A DNA stretch of 64,000 bases from Russula earlei. Taxonomy: Eukaryota > Basidiomycota > Agaricomycetes > Russulales > Russulaceae. A program made the translations under genes and the position numbers. The stretch lies in the NCBI GenBank assembly GCA_025769875.1, contig JAGFNK010000056.1:1-64000 (forward strand), written 5' to 3'. The notes beneath the pieces were generated by a model. That model worked only from the letters and a program-made list of their open reading frames with translations. It did no database searches and was not told the origin of the DNA. Positions 35,600 to 46,433 of this stretch are shown here, piece after piece (positions within the stretch are counted from its first letter, which is position 1; every line of letters begins with the position of its first letter).

Positions 35600-36367
35600 C
35601 TATTTACAACTGTAGCACGCAAGAAGGGCACGCTTGAGGTGTTCATGGGAGGTAGCGATTGCGATCGCGCATGAATGTGTGAGGAGCGGCGTGTAAGGAA
35701 AGTTGGGCTTAAGGCACGAGGATACAATGAAGCGGAAGTGGGAGCCTGTCGGGAGATGCGGATCTGGGAAGGTGCGGAAGCGGATGGGAGAGGGTGGGTA
35801 AAGCAGGACGGTCTTGTTTGTATGTGCCAAGACATCTGAACAAGGCCAGGAGCAGGTTCACCACGCGATCGGAGAGCGTGGGGGACGTATACGCACATTC
35901 GTATTTATTGGAGGGCCAGAGCTTGGTCAGCTTGTCCACTCAGGTTGCAGATGAAGAGTTGGGCCATCCATCCATGACTCAGTGGAAGCAGCAGTGGCGG
36001 GACGCCAAAGGAGGAGGACATCATGTTCAGTCGCATTGGCACCAGTGAGAGGATATCAGATGACAACTTTGACGGCGTCTGGATAGACTGCCCAAATGCG
36101 CGTAAAGATGACATCAGTGGCAGAATTGATGAGCGGCGCAATGACAAAGTCTGTAGCAAACAAGATCAGGAGGGTATTGATGGACAAGGTTATGATTGAT
36201 GTGAGGCGAGTTGCAGGAAGAGAGAACAGCATTTTCCATAGCACGTCTTTTTTTTGTTGGTCTGTGGGGGCAGTCAGAACAAAGTGAGGCGATAGACAAA
36301 GGTGAGGAGCAAGGCTTGCCTCGTTTCGAGCCACAGGTGTGGTCGACTCATCTTCCTTGGCATCCAT
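35600..36367 (-). pseudogene. PhoD-like phosphatase gene fragment (captured)
   Basis: The minus-strand frame from 36367 encodes a membrane-anchor region (LFATDFVIAPLINSATDVIF) then TRIWAVYPDAVKVVI. An internal stop follows where an Arg codon is expected. Homology continues in other frames with WPSNKYECAYTSPTLSDRVV and FRTFPDPHLPTGSHFRFIVS before a Pro-Asn-Phe-Pro-Tyr segment. These match the N-terminal part of fungal PhoD/alkaline-phosphatase-D-like proteins as I know them. The catalytic metallophosphatase core is absent. The fragment ends in the inner part of the left TIR. Confidence 0.6.
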
Positions 36368-37451
36368 CGGAGGGGGAGGTGGTGATGGTTTGGAAAGTTG
36401 AGGTGCAAGAGAAACAGTCAGGCATAAGCGAAATAGAGACTTGGAAGCAAGTATCTACACCCACGGAATGGGGCCTAAAGCATGTTCACAGGTCAGAAAG
36501 CAGCCGAGAGAGAAAAAAAAAAAAGGACCAACCACACGAAGAAAAAGATATGAAAATAGAGGAGGACGGTCGGAGACTGCAGAGAGGGGAGACAGGGGAA
36601 GGGAAGAAACTTGGGGCAGCGACACCGCTCGGTACTCGCCATGCTGTGTCATGTGAGAACAGGTACTTCATTGCAGAAAATGCCAGCTCAATTGGGTTAT
36701 AATCAGGGGAATAGGGCAGCAGAAATTCGTCATGCATGCCCCTAAATATGAACAGGAGTGTCAACGCTTGTCAATAGATGTGAATAGAATTTACCGAGAT
36801 TCAATAAGCTCTATAATGGCAGGGTCCTTGTGAATTCAACAATTGTCCATAACAATGACTGAATTGGGGGCCGGAAATGGCTGCATATGGTCCAAGAGGC
36901 AATTGATGAATGTGCAGAAAAGCTCAGTGTTGAAAGAGCCTTCAACGATGTCACAGTGTATAATACCATCATTGAGAGATAACGCAGGAAGGACAGAATA
37001 TCTGGCACATGAAAATCATGAGTTACATGGCATTATGGATGGCATGTCACTCACCGTCGTCCTCGACAGAAAAATGCCTTGCGCGTGGCTTTCCTGCCAC
37101 GAATAGCCCAAGCTCGTCCATGGTATGTTGTTCGGTGATCAACAGAACTCTCATCCACAAAGATAATCTGATTTGGATGCTAGGTTCCAATACGTGCAGC
37201 AAATGCAGCTTGCTTTTCTTCACAACACTCAAGTGCAGTGCGTGAGAGCTATCCATCATGTATCAGAAGCTTGAAATGTACATAAGGAAAAGTGCGTACC
37301 TTCTTCAAGCTATAGCCAGCCTTGACAAGTGTCCTCCATATCGTTGACACTGATACCAACACCCCACATGTCTCTAACATTTCCATACACAACTCATCGA
37401 GATAGAGATCTGGCAGGCTATTCAGAGTTGTCAACAGGTGCTGTATGGGTC

Positions 37452-37835
37452 TGTTGAACCGGAACCCGAACGGATCAAAGAAGGCGAAGACCTTCATACA
37501 AGGTTCAAGATCCGCTCATAGATGTTACGTGTTAGACAGAACTTTAGTATATGCGCTTATGGCAATAGGGTTACGCATAGTACGCTATCTATCACAAGAT
37601 GCAGCCTTATGCTGCGTCTAGAACGTTTCACATCACGTGTCACTTAATGCGCGATATAGTGGACACCTGTAGTCACCTCTTTTGGACTTAGGAACAGCCC
37701 TGGGTCATAGAGGTATAAATACCATACTTGTAGACGAGTATATACATCGCTCTACACCCCAATATCACTTGAGCATTAGCACAACCTCTAAGGTGGGTTG
37801 CTTGGCCTGTTAGCTGCGCTCTATGCTGCGCAACA
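37452..37835 (+). repeat. 5' LTR of copia C
   Basis: 384 bp, TG...CA, with TATA-like GGTATAAATACC near 37712. Confidence 0.95.
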
Positions 37836-37850
37836 GGTTATGGGCCCTGC
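37836..37850 (+). other. Primer binding site of copia C (half-tRNA type)
   Basis: GGTTATGGGCCCTGC directly follows the LTR, the same site as in elements A and B although the LTRs and proteins are unrelated at family level. Confidence 0.8.
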
Positions 37851-38003
37851 AAGCCATGCGCCTTCATCGGCTGCAACAATGGCGAAGCATCCCTGAAGCC
37901 TGCATGCTGCGGCGAGCTAGTCTACCCTATGGGGAGACTATGTTGGCTTGTTTAATACAAATACTCTTACTGACGACCTCTAAGCCCTCTTCTAACAGCT
38001 ACA

Positions 38004-39170
38004 ATGTCGTCGTCTCAACCCTCTGCCCCTGTTGTCCCCATCCTTGATGGCGCAAACTATGGTATTTGGTCAAAGGCTATGAAAGCCTACCTCATGTCCG
38101 TTGGACTGTGGGGTTATTGCAATGGCACTTTTGAACTGCCTACTGTCCCTGCCCTTCCTCAGGCGCCTCTTGCCGAAGAGATTGCTGCCCAGGCTGTCGC
38201 TCAGGCAGCCCTGAAAGAATGGAACAAAGGGAATGATATGGCAGTCGGTCATATGGTCCTTAGATCGAGCATCGCGATCCAACAAGATCTTACGTCTTTG
38301 GATAACGCTGAGACCATCTGGAATCGCCTTGATACCCTTTATGGTACGGCGACTACCACCAGCATCTATAAGGACTTCAAAGAAGCCATTTCCATTCGCA
38401 TTAACCCGAGCCAGCACCCTGGCCCTCAAACGGATCGGATACACGCTGCGTTCCAGCGCCTCACCGCATCCTCCCTTATTATTCCTGACACCTTACAGGC
38501 GCTCATCATGCTTGCAGCTATTCCCCCGAAATGGGAAATGCTTGTCCACATCGTCACTCAGAACTATGATCTAACCGATCTTAGTCCATCTCACGTCCGA
38601 GAGGCGATTATCTCTCAATATCAAACCGAGATCAATCGTGGAACAAGCAAAAAGCACAGCGCGCAGAAGCTTTCAGCTGTCAAGCGCAAGCATGGTGACC
38701 CCTCCTTCTCCAATCAGCAGCAGGGCAATAAGCCCAAGCGCGATGAAGATAAGGACAAGCGCCAGCGCGGCAAGCGCGGCGGCAAAGGAAAAGGGAAAGG
38801 CAAGGAGAAGGCTGATAACAGCCATGGTCCCGGACACTCCCATATTGCGGATGTTGCCGCACTCCCACTCCCGACCATTACCACTATCGCCCATCTGGGT
38901 CCTTCGGGGATCCAACAACGTACCGTCCCAACTGCGACTGACCATCGCAAACGCACTCACGGCCCTTACAAGGCCTTAAACAAAGCGCTTGATCTTGCTG
39001 ACAATCTTGGGGTAACTCCCACTATACAGACAGTCAAGACCCTCGAGCAGCGGATCTCGACTCAATCCGCTGCCTCGACAAGTGCAGTCAAACTTCCGTC
39101 GCCCGTCCCTGAGCCTATGGACCAGGACGATGGCGACTTCACACAAACTAATACAGTCGGATTTATTTGA
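38004..39170 (+). CDS. Gag protein of copia C
   Basis: 388 residues from ATG 38004. The N-terminus has the copia gag opening VPILDGANYGIWSKAMKAYL. The C-terminal third has no CCHC zinc knuckle; instead there is a strongly basic tract (KRDEDKDKRQRGKRGGKGKG) that could bind RNA. It overlaps the following pol frame by 89 nt in the +1 frame, which would allow frameshift translation, or the overlap may be a lesion like those further down. Forms the virus-like particle in the cytoplasm. Confidence 0.85.
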   Translation: MSSSQPSAPVVPILDGANYGIWSKAMKAYLMSVGLWGYCNGTFELPTVPALPQAPLAEEIAAQAVAQAALKEWNKGNDMAVGHMVLRSSIAIQQDLTSLDNAETIWNRLDTLYGTATTTSIYKDFKEAISIRINPSQHPGPQTDRIHAAFQRLTASSLIIPDTLQALIMLAAIPPKWEMLVHIVTQNYDLTDLSPSHVREAIISQYQTEINRGTSKKHSAQKLSAVKRKHGDPSFSNQQQGNKPKRDEDKDKRQRGKRGGKGKGKGKEKADNSHGPGHSHIADVAALPLPTITTIAHLGPSGIQQRTVPTATDHRKRTHGPYKALNKALDLADNLGVTPTIQTVKTLEQRISTQSAASTSAVKLPSPVPEPMDQDDGDFTQTNTVGFI

Positions 39171-42100
39171 CATATACGACGGTATCCCAGAAGGTGCTGC
39201 CACCCCTGAGCGTGCTCCGACTCTGTCGGATGAAGCGCTTGATTGGGGCAGCGACCCCGAAGATAATGAAGCGTGCGTGCGCCTCCCTCTCTCCTTTCAC
39301 TCGCTAAAGAACCTATTAGCATCTCCCCAGCCCCAAAGCGGGCTAGATATGTCTAATAAATGTTCGCTTGTATCATATAATGTACAAATTAGCGAAGGGA
39401 CTACTTCCCTTCAAAGTGAATGTAACAAAAATTGTTCGAGATGTAGAGGAAAGCACGACTTGAGTAAAATGGGATCCTTATGGCTCCTTGACTCTGGCGC
39501 GTCCGCACACTTCACCTTCGAAATAAAAGACTTTATAGAGTATACGCCGGCTTTGCCGCACGAAAGATCCCCTGTTAAAACTGCCGATAACACTATATAT
39601 GTGGAAGGCAAAGGCGCTGTGTTACTTCGGCACACTGTCAACTCCAAAACGGTTGTCACGCGCATTTCTCCTGTTCTTTATATTCCGAAAATTAACACTC
39701 GGATATTATCTATGGGGGAGTTTTTACAACAAGGGATGCATGCATTAGGGAATAGAAATCATATTTCCCTACGAGAGGACGGACGTATAATCCTGTCCTC
39801 TTACCCCTTATTCCCGGGTCAAACCACGTATTGGTTAGACGCCTCAATTGAAAGCGCGCAAGCGCATTCTCTTATCTATGCGGTAGATTATGATGTCATA
39901 CACCGATGCCTTGGCCACCCATCTAAGGATGTCGTAACACGTGCTAAGACACATACCAAGGGTCTCCCTGAAGACCTGAAAATCCCTCAGGAACAGCCGG
40001 TATGTCCTGGCTGCGTGCAAGGCAAAATGCCTGCATCTGCGCACCCCCCTTCTGAAACTCGTGCTTCCGCACCGTTCGAGCGTATCCACTCGGACCTCAA
40101 GAGTTTCCCTGTGAAGTTGTATCATAAGTACGAATATTTCGTCAGCTTCATTGACGATTATTCCTCCTATGCATGGATCACACTCTTAAAAAATAAAAAG
40201 TCGACCATAATGGCCGTCAAGCAATTCCTTGCTATGGTGAAGAACCAATACAAAGCAGGAATCAAAGAGTGGATGTCCGATGCTGGCGGAGAGTACAAAT
40301 CCGAGGCCTTTGATAACATCCTAAAGGACGAAGGAATTAAAATCCTGCAAAGTGCCCCATACACTCCACAACAGAATGGACGCGCAGAGCGCTTTATGCG
40401 CACTGTAATGGACAAAGCTCAAGCAATGCGCCTTGAAGCTTGTCTACCTCCCTCCTGGTGGGAATTTGCAGTGAATCATGGGACACACTGTTACAATAGG
40501 ACACCTGCCAGACGCCTTCAATGGCGTACACCCTACGAAGTCCTAAAGAACGAGGTCCCTGATATTTCACACCTCAGAGTATTTGGTTGCGGTGCATATG
40601 TGCACATACCAGAAAAGCGTCGAAGTCAACAAGCTTTCGCCTAAAAGCGAGCTTATGATCTACCTTGGTCACACTGAGGGGATCAAAGCCTCACTCTTCA
40701 TGAGGCTCCCAAATAATACGCTTTACACAAATGCTACCGCCCTGTACGATGAGACCCTGTACCCCAAATGCGACAAAGCGCGCACTAAAGGTACCACACG
40801 GATTAATGAACCGCGTGAGGAACTACCGCAACAACCTGTCGAAGACACCATTCCTGGTGTTGACGACCCATTCCCTACAATTAAAAGTGAGGACGATGAG
40901 CAGCCTATACAGGCGCCACAAGAAGAGGAACGCGAGCAAACGCCCGTCCCTCCTACACCGTCCCCTCCTCCCGTTGAAGAGCCTGTACCTCTTCGAAGGT
41001 CTCAGCGGTTGAGGAAAGTACCTACCCGTCCAGGCAACGTCTATGGTGAACGCAGACACCCCACAGAAGTGGAAAAAGACGTTCAGGCGCACACGCACAT
41101 GGAGAACAATGACAGAAAACCAACCCGGTAGCTCCGGTGAGGGTAGTACGTCAGGATCGGCCGCACCAGGCCCTTACCCTCCTGTCGTCCTTGACGATCA
41201 ACCGCCGCAAGCCTCTGAGGATGAGGTAGAAGACATTCTACGTCTTGCAAGGGAAGGGGGAGTCAAATTTCTGAACTATCTGCTCGCCCAAGCAGTTCCA
41301 CTAAGTTCAGATGCACCTGATACTGCGAAGATTCGCGAATGGACCTTTAGGGACATTCTGCGAATGCCAAGTGAACTCCAAAAGGAGTGGAAAGATGCTT
41401 GTCGCGAGGAGTTGGAATCCCTCCGCAGACGCAAAGTCTTCGAACTAGTCGATCCTCCCAAGGATCGCAAAATAATCAAAAATAGATGGGTATTCGACCT
41501 TAAGTCTGATGGTCGTAAAAAAGCCAGACTAGTCGCCAAAGGCTTCTCCCAAGTAGAAGGCATTGACTATGACGAAATATTCTCACCCGTGGTACGGTTT
41601 GAGACAGTCCGCCTGATGATTGCGCTCAGCAGCGCTCAAAAACTGGCACATTAGCGGACTAGACGTCAAGACTGCCTTTCTCTATGGAGAGCTCGATGAA
41701 GAGCTCTATATGGAGCAGCCTGAGGGCTTCAAAATAAAAGGCCAAGAGCGTAAAGTCATGCACCTTAAACGCGCAATATATGGACTCAAGCAAGCGGCAC
41801 TTGCTTGGTGGAAAGCCCTTGACAAGTCCATGGCCTCGCTCGGCCTTATTCGCCTTATGTCTGACTCTGGGCTCTTTGTCAGTAAAGACAAGAGCATCAT
41901 AGCCATCGTCTATGTTGATGATGTGCTCTTCTTTGGAGCAGACAAAAAACAAATCAATAAAACAAAGGAGCGCTTCATGAAGCTCTGGGAATGTCGAGAT
42001 CTGGGCGATGCCCAAGAATTTCTATGCATGCGCATCATACGCAAGTCTGGGCAAATACATTTGGACCAGACTGAGTACCTAAGGAAAGTGCTGCAGCGTT

Positions 42101-42861
42101 TTGACTTGCTTAACGCAAACCCTGCTCCTACTCCGCTACCAGAGGGCTATCACCCCTCTCCCAACACTTCCGCTGCTGACCCAGCCTTGCGGTCAAAATT
42201 CCAGCAAGTTATAGGATCACTCCTATACATAATGCTTGGAACGCGTCCAGACATAGCCTTTGCTGTCACAAAGTTGTCGCAACATGCTGCCAATCCCTCA
42301 GAGGATCATTTAAATCGTGCATACTATATTTGCCGATACCTCTTGGGAACCGCCAATTATGCCTTGGTCTATGATGGACCATCTAATGGTGGTTTGATGG
42401 CATATGCCGACTCTGACTGGGCTTCTGATCCGACTAATCGGAAGTCCACTACAGGCTATATGGTGAACCTGGCTGGAGCAATATTTTCGTGGAACTCACG
42501 AGCGCAGAAAACAGTTGCGCTCTCCTCCACTGAAGCCGAGTACATGTCGCTCTCTGACACGAGCAGACAGTTAGTTTGGATTAAATCCTTACTAACAGAA
42601 CTTGGCATCAATCTTGCTCCCATCCCACTGTTCGGTGATAACCAAGGCTCAATATTCTTAGCCTCCAACCCTGTGCAAGAAAAGCGCATCAAACACATTG
42701 ATTTGCGCTATCACTTCATTCGTGAAGTCATACAAAATAAACAGGTGGAGCTATTCTTTATTGAAGGGGCTAACAACCCAGCCGACATGTTCACCAAGAA
42801 CCTTGGTCGCGTCAAGTTCCTCAAATTCAGGGAGCAACTAGGACTAACGTTCTACCCCTGA
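39082..42861 (+). pseudogene. Pol polyprotein of copia C, three frame breaks
   Basis: Protease (LLDSGASAHF near 39485), integrase (HRCLGHPS and CPGCVQGK zinc residues; HSDLKSF, DAGGEYKS and NGRAERF for DDE), linker, reverse transcriptase ([24 protein letters not shown] near 41910) and RNase H (YADSDWASDPTNRKSTTGYM; STEAEYMSLSDTSRQ). Homology shifts frame near 40620, between 41043 and 41131, and near 41635; each needs one or two bases. Domain order is copia. With these breaks no full Pol can be made as written, despite very young LTRs. Confidence 0.88.
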
Positions 42862-42910
42862 ATGTGGGAAAATGCTCACGGCATCTACCGATGCACTTAG
42901 CAAGGGGGAG

Positions 42911-43295
42911 TGTTGAACCGGAACCCGAACGGATCAAAGAAGGCGAAGACCTTCATACAAGGTTCAAGATCCGCTCATAGATGTTACGTGTTAGACAGAA
43001 CTTTAGTATATGCGCTTATGGCAATAGGGTTACGCATAGTACGCTATCTATCACAAGATGCAGCCTTATGCTGCATCTAGAACGTTTCCACATCACGCGT
43101 CACTTAATGCGCGATATAGTGGACACCTGTAGTCACCTCTTTTGGACTTAGGAACAGCCCTGGGTCATAGAGGTATAAATACCATACTTGTAGACGAGTA
43201 TATACATCGCTCTACACCCCAATATCACTTGAGCATTAGCACAACCTCTAAGGTGGGTTGCTTGGCCTGTTAGCTGCGCTCTATGCTGCGCAACA
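42911..43295 (+). repeat. 3' LTR of copia C
   Basis: 385 bp, nearly identical to the 5' LTR. Confidence 0.95.
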
Positions 43296-43559
43296 GGGTC
43301 CAATTTCAATAAAAAATGTGCTAGTACATTTTTTGTGCCACATACCTTGACATCATAGTCACAAAGCGACCGATGGAGTAGAGGTTTTCGCTTGGCAGGG
43401 AAGTTTGACACCACCAGTGTGCTTGAAGTTGGCGAGGATCCCTTCAACTTTTCGCACACTTACATCTGTATACATGGAGATATCCTCCGCCAACATGTTT
43501 GTACTGAGATGAATGATGATCCATTGCACTTCTTCTGAGATTGCTTTGCCTTGAGCCAT

Positions 43560-44204
43560 GGCAGTGATGGGTGTGTTGAAAGTTTTCCCTCTTTGGGTAT
43601 GCTGTGACCAAAATGGACATCTCTATCTCCAACCTTTCCCATCATGCTGTCTCACTCAGCCTTGTCCATTGTCCATCCACCATCAACCCTGCATCTGTTG
43701 CACCTGCCGTATCCTTATCGTGAGCCATCTTAGCTTCGTCAGCCACTCCATTCTTTGCCTTGCCAAGTTGTCGCCATCACATCCCCAGTTCTGCCCACTG
43801 CTGCCTCTTGTCCATCGGCACCTGCTTCGTCCACCGAGTCTTCATATTGCCTGCCGCCGTCATTTCAGCATCACTGGCTGTCTACATCACCAACACTATC
43901 CCTGTCTCTAGTTGTTTCAATTCTGTCGGCCATTCTGTTGGCCACATGTGCTGCCTTGCCGGCCTTATCTGCCCCAGTTGTCTCAATCCCAGTCGCCGCA
44001 GTCTCAGTCTCCTCCTCATCTCCTCTAGCCGCCGTTACTTCAGTTCAACCAGCCCCTACAAAGTCAGCTTCGTCTGGCTTCTTCCACAGCTTCAGTCTCG
44101 CTCGCAGCCATTACCTCAGCTCGTCCACTGCCACTGTTTTGGTCTCGACCCTGTCCATCATTTTAGTCTCATGCAACACATGTTGTCCAAGAAGGCCCCG
44201 GACC
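43560..44204. other. Unrecognised DNA inside the TIR element
   Basis: CT-rich with Ser/Pro/His-rich frames on the plus strand. No family recognised; possibly another captured non-coding or decayed fragment. Confidence 0.35.
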
Positions 44205-45075
44205 TGAGCTCTGTCACTTCGCCACCTCAGGAGGAGCACAAACCGCCTCCACACTGCCAGTGCCTGAGACGCTGCTGACACAAGTAATATGCCCCACACC
44301 ACCCCTCATGTCGCCTCATCCCCGTGGGTCTGACTGTGTCATACAACTGTGTTGACCATTAGGCATTCAAACATCCCAACAAGGTCCATACTGCCATAGA
44401 TTATGATTGATCAGAGCCATTTCCGGGTATCTCCGTGTTGGATGGCTCATCTATCCCAGACCACTATCATTTACAAAGCTGATGAGCCCAACAAAGGTCG
44501 AGAGGTCCCTATGCTGAATTGCCACATGACTGTTTCTAGTGTTGCCAATGTACTGAAATCTCTCGGCATCAAGAAAGGTGATTCCATCTCTATCTACCTT
44601 CCTCTGGCATGACAAGCGGTTGCTGCCCTCCTCGTGTGTGCGCACATTGGTGCCATAAGGACGACGCGGCTCTGGCAGTCATTGATACGGTCACGATTTG
44701 CCCCTGCAGAGAAGCCAGAAAACACGACAGAGTGGACGGCCGAACAAGGGCGTCGTGGTGGGAAGACTATCGCAACCAAAGCAGTCGATTCAGCACTGAA
44801 GGGCTGCCCACACGTTGAGCACGTCCTCGTTCTTAGGCACATGGGGAACAAAGTTCCGTGGATGCAGGGCCGTGACAAGTGGTGGCACAAGGAGCCGATG
44901 CGAGTCCTCAATCACTGCACGCCAGAGATCTTGTCAGCGAAGATCCACTCTTTATTCTTTATGTGAGATGCCTGCTTGCACATGCCCATCGGCACACATC
45001 TGAACTCACTGCAGAGGAGGGAACCCATGACGTGCAAGTTCCATGTCTTGCTCGAGACCAAACACATATGATAGT
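44205..45075 (+). pseudogene. Acetyl-CoA synthetase gene fragment with internal micro-inversion (captured)
   Basis: Covers roughly the N-terminal third of a fungal acetyl-CoA synthetase. Visible pieces: SVTSPPQEEHKPPPH at the start; AFKHPNK; TIIYKADEPNKGRE; SVANVLKSLGIKKGDSISIY; QAVAALLVCAHIGA; EQGRRGGKTIATKA; CPHVEHVLVLRHMGNKVPW; GRDKWWH; and SEDPLFILYV. Between HIGA and EQGRRGG the expected segment (VHSVVFSGFSAGANRDRIND and the next few residues) is present only on the opposite strand, at 44655-44737. Several stops and frame breaks occur, and the adenylation P-loop and everything after it are missing. It is a dead copy of a host gene; the parent is not in this window. Confidence 0.85.
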
Positions 45076-45629
45076 ATGATGCACTGTGTGGGAGAACAAA
45101 ATGAAAGGTAGACAGGAATGATGAAGGTATGTCTCCCTGAATCCCATCCTTCCTCCAGACCCCTCTGCTCCTTCACACGCGTCCGGCTGCTAACAGGTCG
45201 AGACTTGTACACCGGTGCTTGTGGTCCCATCATCCCTCGATAGAGAATGTGACAGACAGCTGGCCACAGTCGGACCAGAAGGGAATAATGATTTCCACCT
45301 TCAGAGTCATGTAATTGAATGCCCAGGTGAAAGGGGCAAGCTTTCATATCCAAGGGTCAACAACAATGTCCTGATATCAGGTATGTATGATGCACCACAT
45401 ATGATAGAGCTGTCCTGATCCCTCTAATGATAAATGAGCACATTTTTCTGCGGGTTGGGTAGGCAATGAAGGTAGTGCGCATGTGAATGCCGCGTCACAC
45501 ACAACAAACGCTGAAAGGTGCCCAAGCATACACTGTTGCTCACCGCGTCACTCCAGCCTACCAAGCCATCCCTCCATCATTCGCCATTGTTTGCCGCCGC
45601 CGTACGCGAGGGCTCGCAGCCCACTATTC
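45076..45629. other. Unrecognised DNA inside the TIR element
   Basis: A plus frame at 45215-45418 (containing NNDFHLQSHVIECPGERG) looks like part of a coding exon followed by a GTATGT donor, but I do not recognise the gene. It may be a further captured fragment. Confidence 0.35.
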
Positions 45630-46308
45630 GCCCATTCACGTGCGATCGCAATCACTGCCTCAATGCACGCCTTGCATCATTGTTTCGATTTTGTCTTATT
45701 GCTCTTCCGTCAGTCCTTGTCCGGTCCTATGAATGTACCCTTCTCGTGCGCTACGTCATAAATAGTTGTATCATATCATGTGCTCAGCTGTAGGGATAAT
45801 GTAATTTTATCATGCTTGGGGTCAGCACCCCAAAACGTGAAAATTCAATGAGTGAAACCAATTATTTGGCTGCCTCTGGATACAGTACATGAGGTTCTAC
45901 TGTCCAAGTTTCAAGGCAATCCATCGAGAAATGGTTGAGATATGACAGTTCGAAAAATCACACGCAGATGGGCACCCAAAAATCGAAACTTCAAGAACTG
46001 ATAATTAGACACCAACTCTTGGGCTGCACCTAGATACAGTACATGAGATCCCACTGTCGAAGTTCCAAGTCAATCAATTCAGAAACAGTTGAGATATGGC
46101 AGTTCAAAGTTTTGCACTCATGTCAGCACCTGAAAATCGACATCTCAAGAACTGAATATTAGACTCCCATATTTTCGCTGCACCTAGATATAGTATATAA
46201 GGTTCTACTGGCAGAATTTCAAGGCAATCTGTTGAGAAACTGTTGAGATATAGCAGTTTTAATTTCGCACTTGAAATGACATCCAAAAATGGCAAGTGCA
46301 AGGTCACG
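45630..46308 (-). repeat. Right terminal inverted repeat, three ~153-bp units
   Basis: Reverse complement of the left arm without the two insertions. Unit cores start at about 45908, 46061 and 46216 (spacing 153 and 155 bp). It keeps the empty sites for the MITE and the solo LTR of the left arm. Confidence 0.85.
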
Positions 46309-46433
46309 TGAAAACGATAGTAATCAAATTCGAGAGTAATTGTGATGGTAAGAGTGCATTTAGCAAACTCGGCTGGGATGTCGTGAGATTAACGTTCGTC
46401 CTTTCGTACGCGGTGATAGGTTAAAACGTTCAT

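Larger units (their letters stand above)
33780..35690 (+). repeat. Left terminal inverted repeat, four ~153-bp units, two nested insertions
   Basis: Units are marked by a TATCTCAAC-n-TTTCTCAA-n-GATT core at about 33844, 34568, 35278 and 35430. After subtracting the MITE (568 bp with duplication) and the solo LTR (557 bp with duplication), spacing is 156, 153 and 152 bp. The innermost ~130 bp also match the right arm. Confidence 0.85.
37452..43295 (+). mobile_element. Ty1/copia LTR retrotransposon C, TSD GGGTC
   Basis: Complete element with LTRs at 37452-37835 and 42911-43295, flanked by the exact duplication GGGTC at 37447-37451 and 43296-43300. It has a half-tRNA primer site after the first LTR and polypurine tract GCAAGGGGGAG before the second. 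The LTRs differ at only a handful of positions, indicating recent insertion. It lies within an intron of the transposase relic. Confidence 0.96.
36640..43559 (-). pseudogene. Intron-containing Tc1/mariner-like DDE transposase relic, split by copia C
   Basis: Start ATG at 43559-43557. Exon 1 (43559-43346) encodes EEVQWIIIHLSTNMLAEDIS and, after a frame break, LCDYDVK. The next intron (GTATGT donor at 43345, ACAG acceptor at 37441-37442) contains copia element C. Exon 2 (37440-37300) encodes TLNSLPDLYLDELCMEMLET, an HTH region. Further introns: 37299-37249, 37054-37002 and 36794-36742. Exon 3 has IIFVDESSVDHRTTYHGRAW; exon 4 GIIHCDIVEGSFNTELF and VIVMDNC then a stop in place of Arg; exon 5 FLLPYSPDYNPIELAFSAMK. 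The three DDE acidic residues (VDES, MDNC, NPIE) can all be found. It belongs to a transposase family common in Agaricomycetes. The C-terminus is lost near 36640. Confidence 0.87.
33780..46308. mobile_element. ~12.5-kb composite TIR element carrying host gene fragments
   Basis: Bounded by long inverted repeats: the left arm reads inward from CGTTTTCACGTGACCTTGCA, and the right arm ends with the same bases inverted near 46308. Both arms are built of tandem ~153-bp units. Inside lie a PhoD-like phosphatase fragment, an intron-containing DDE transposase relic, copia element C, an acetyl-CoA synthetase fragment and unrecognised DNA. No transposase clearly belonging to these termini was found, so it looks non-autonomous, similar in concept to gene-capturing Pack-type elements. 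A target duplication could not be fixed. The right end stops ~125 bp before the COQ6 stop codon. Confidence 0.75.

Noticed and set aside
39082..39170. Programmed +1 frameshift as proven gag-pol expression in copia C
   Set aside because: The overlap is suggestive, but the same element has three clear frame lesions downstream, so one more lesion cannot be excluded.
33780..46308. Helitron or Starship interpretation of the gene-fragment element
   Set aside because: Long terminal inverted repeats are clear, and no Rep/helicase or tyrosine recombinase (DUF3435) frame was seen.
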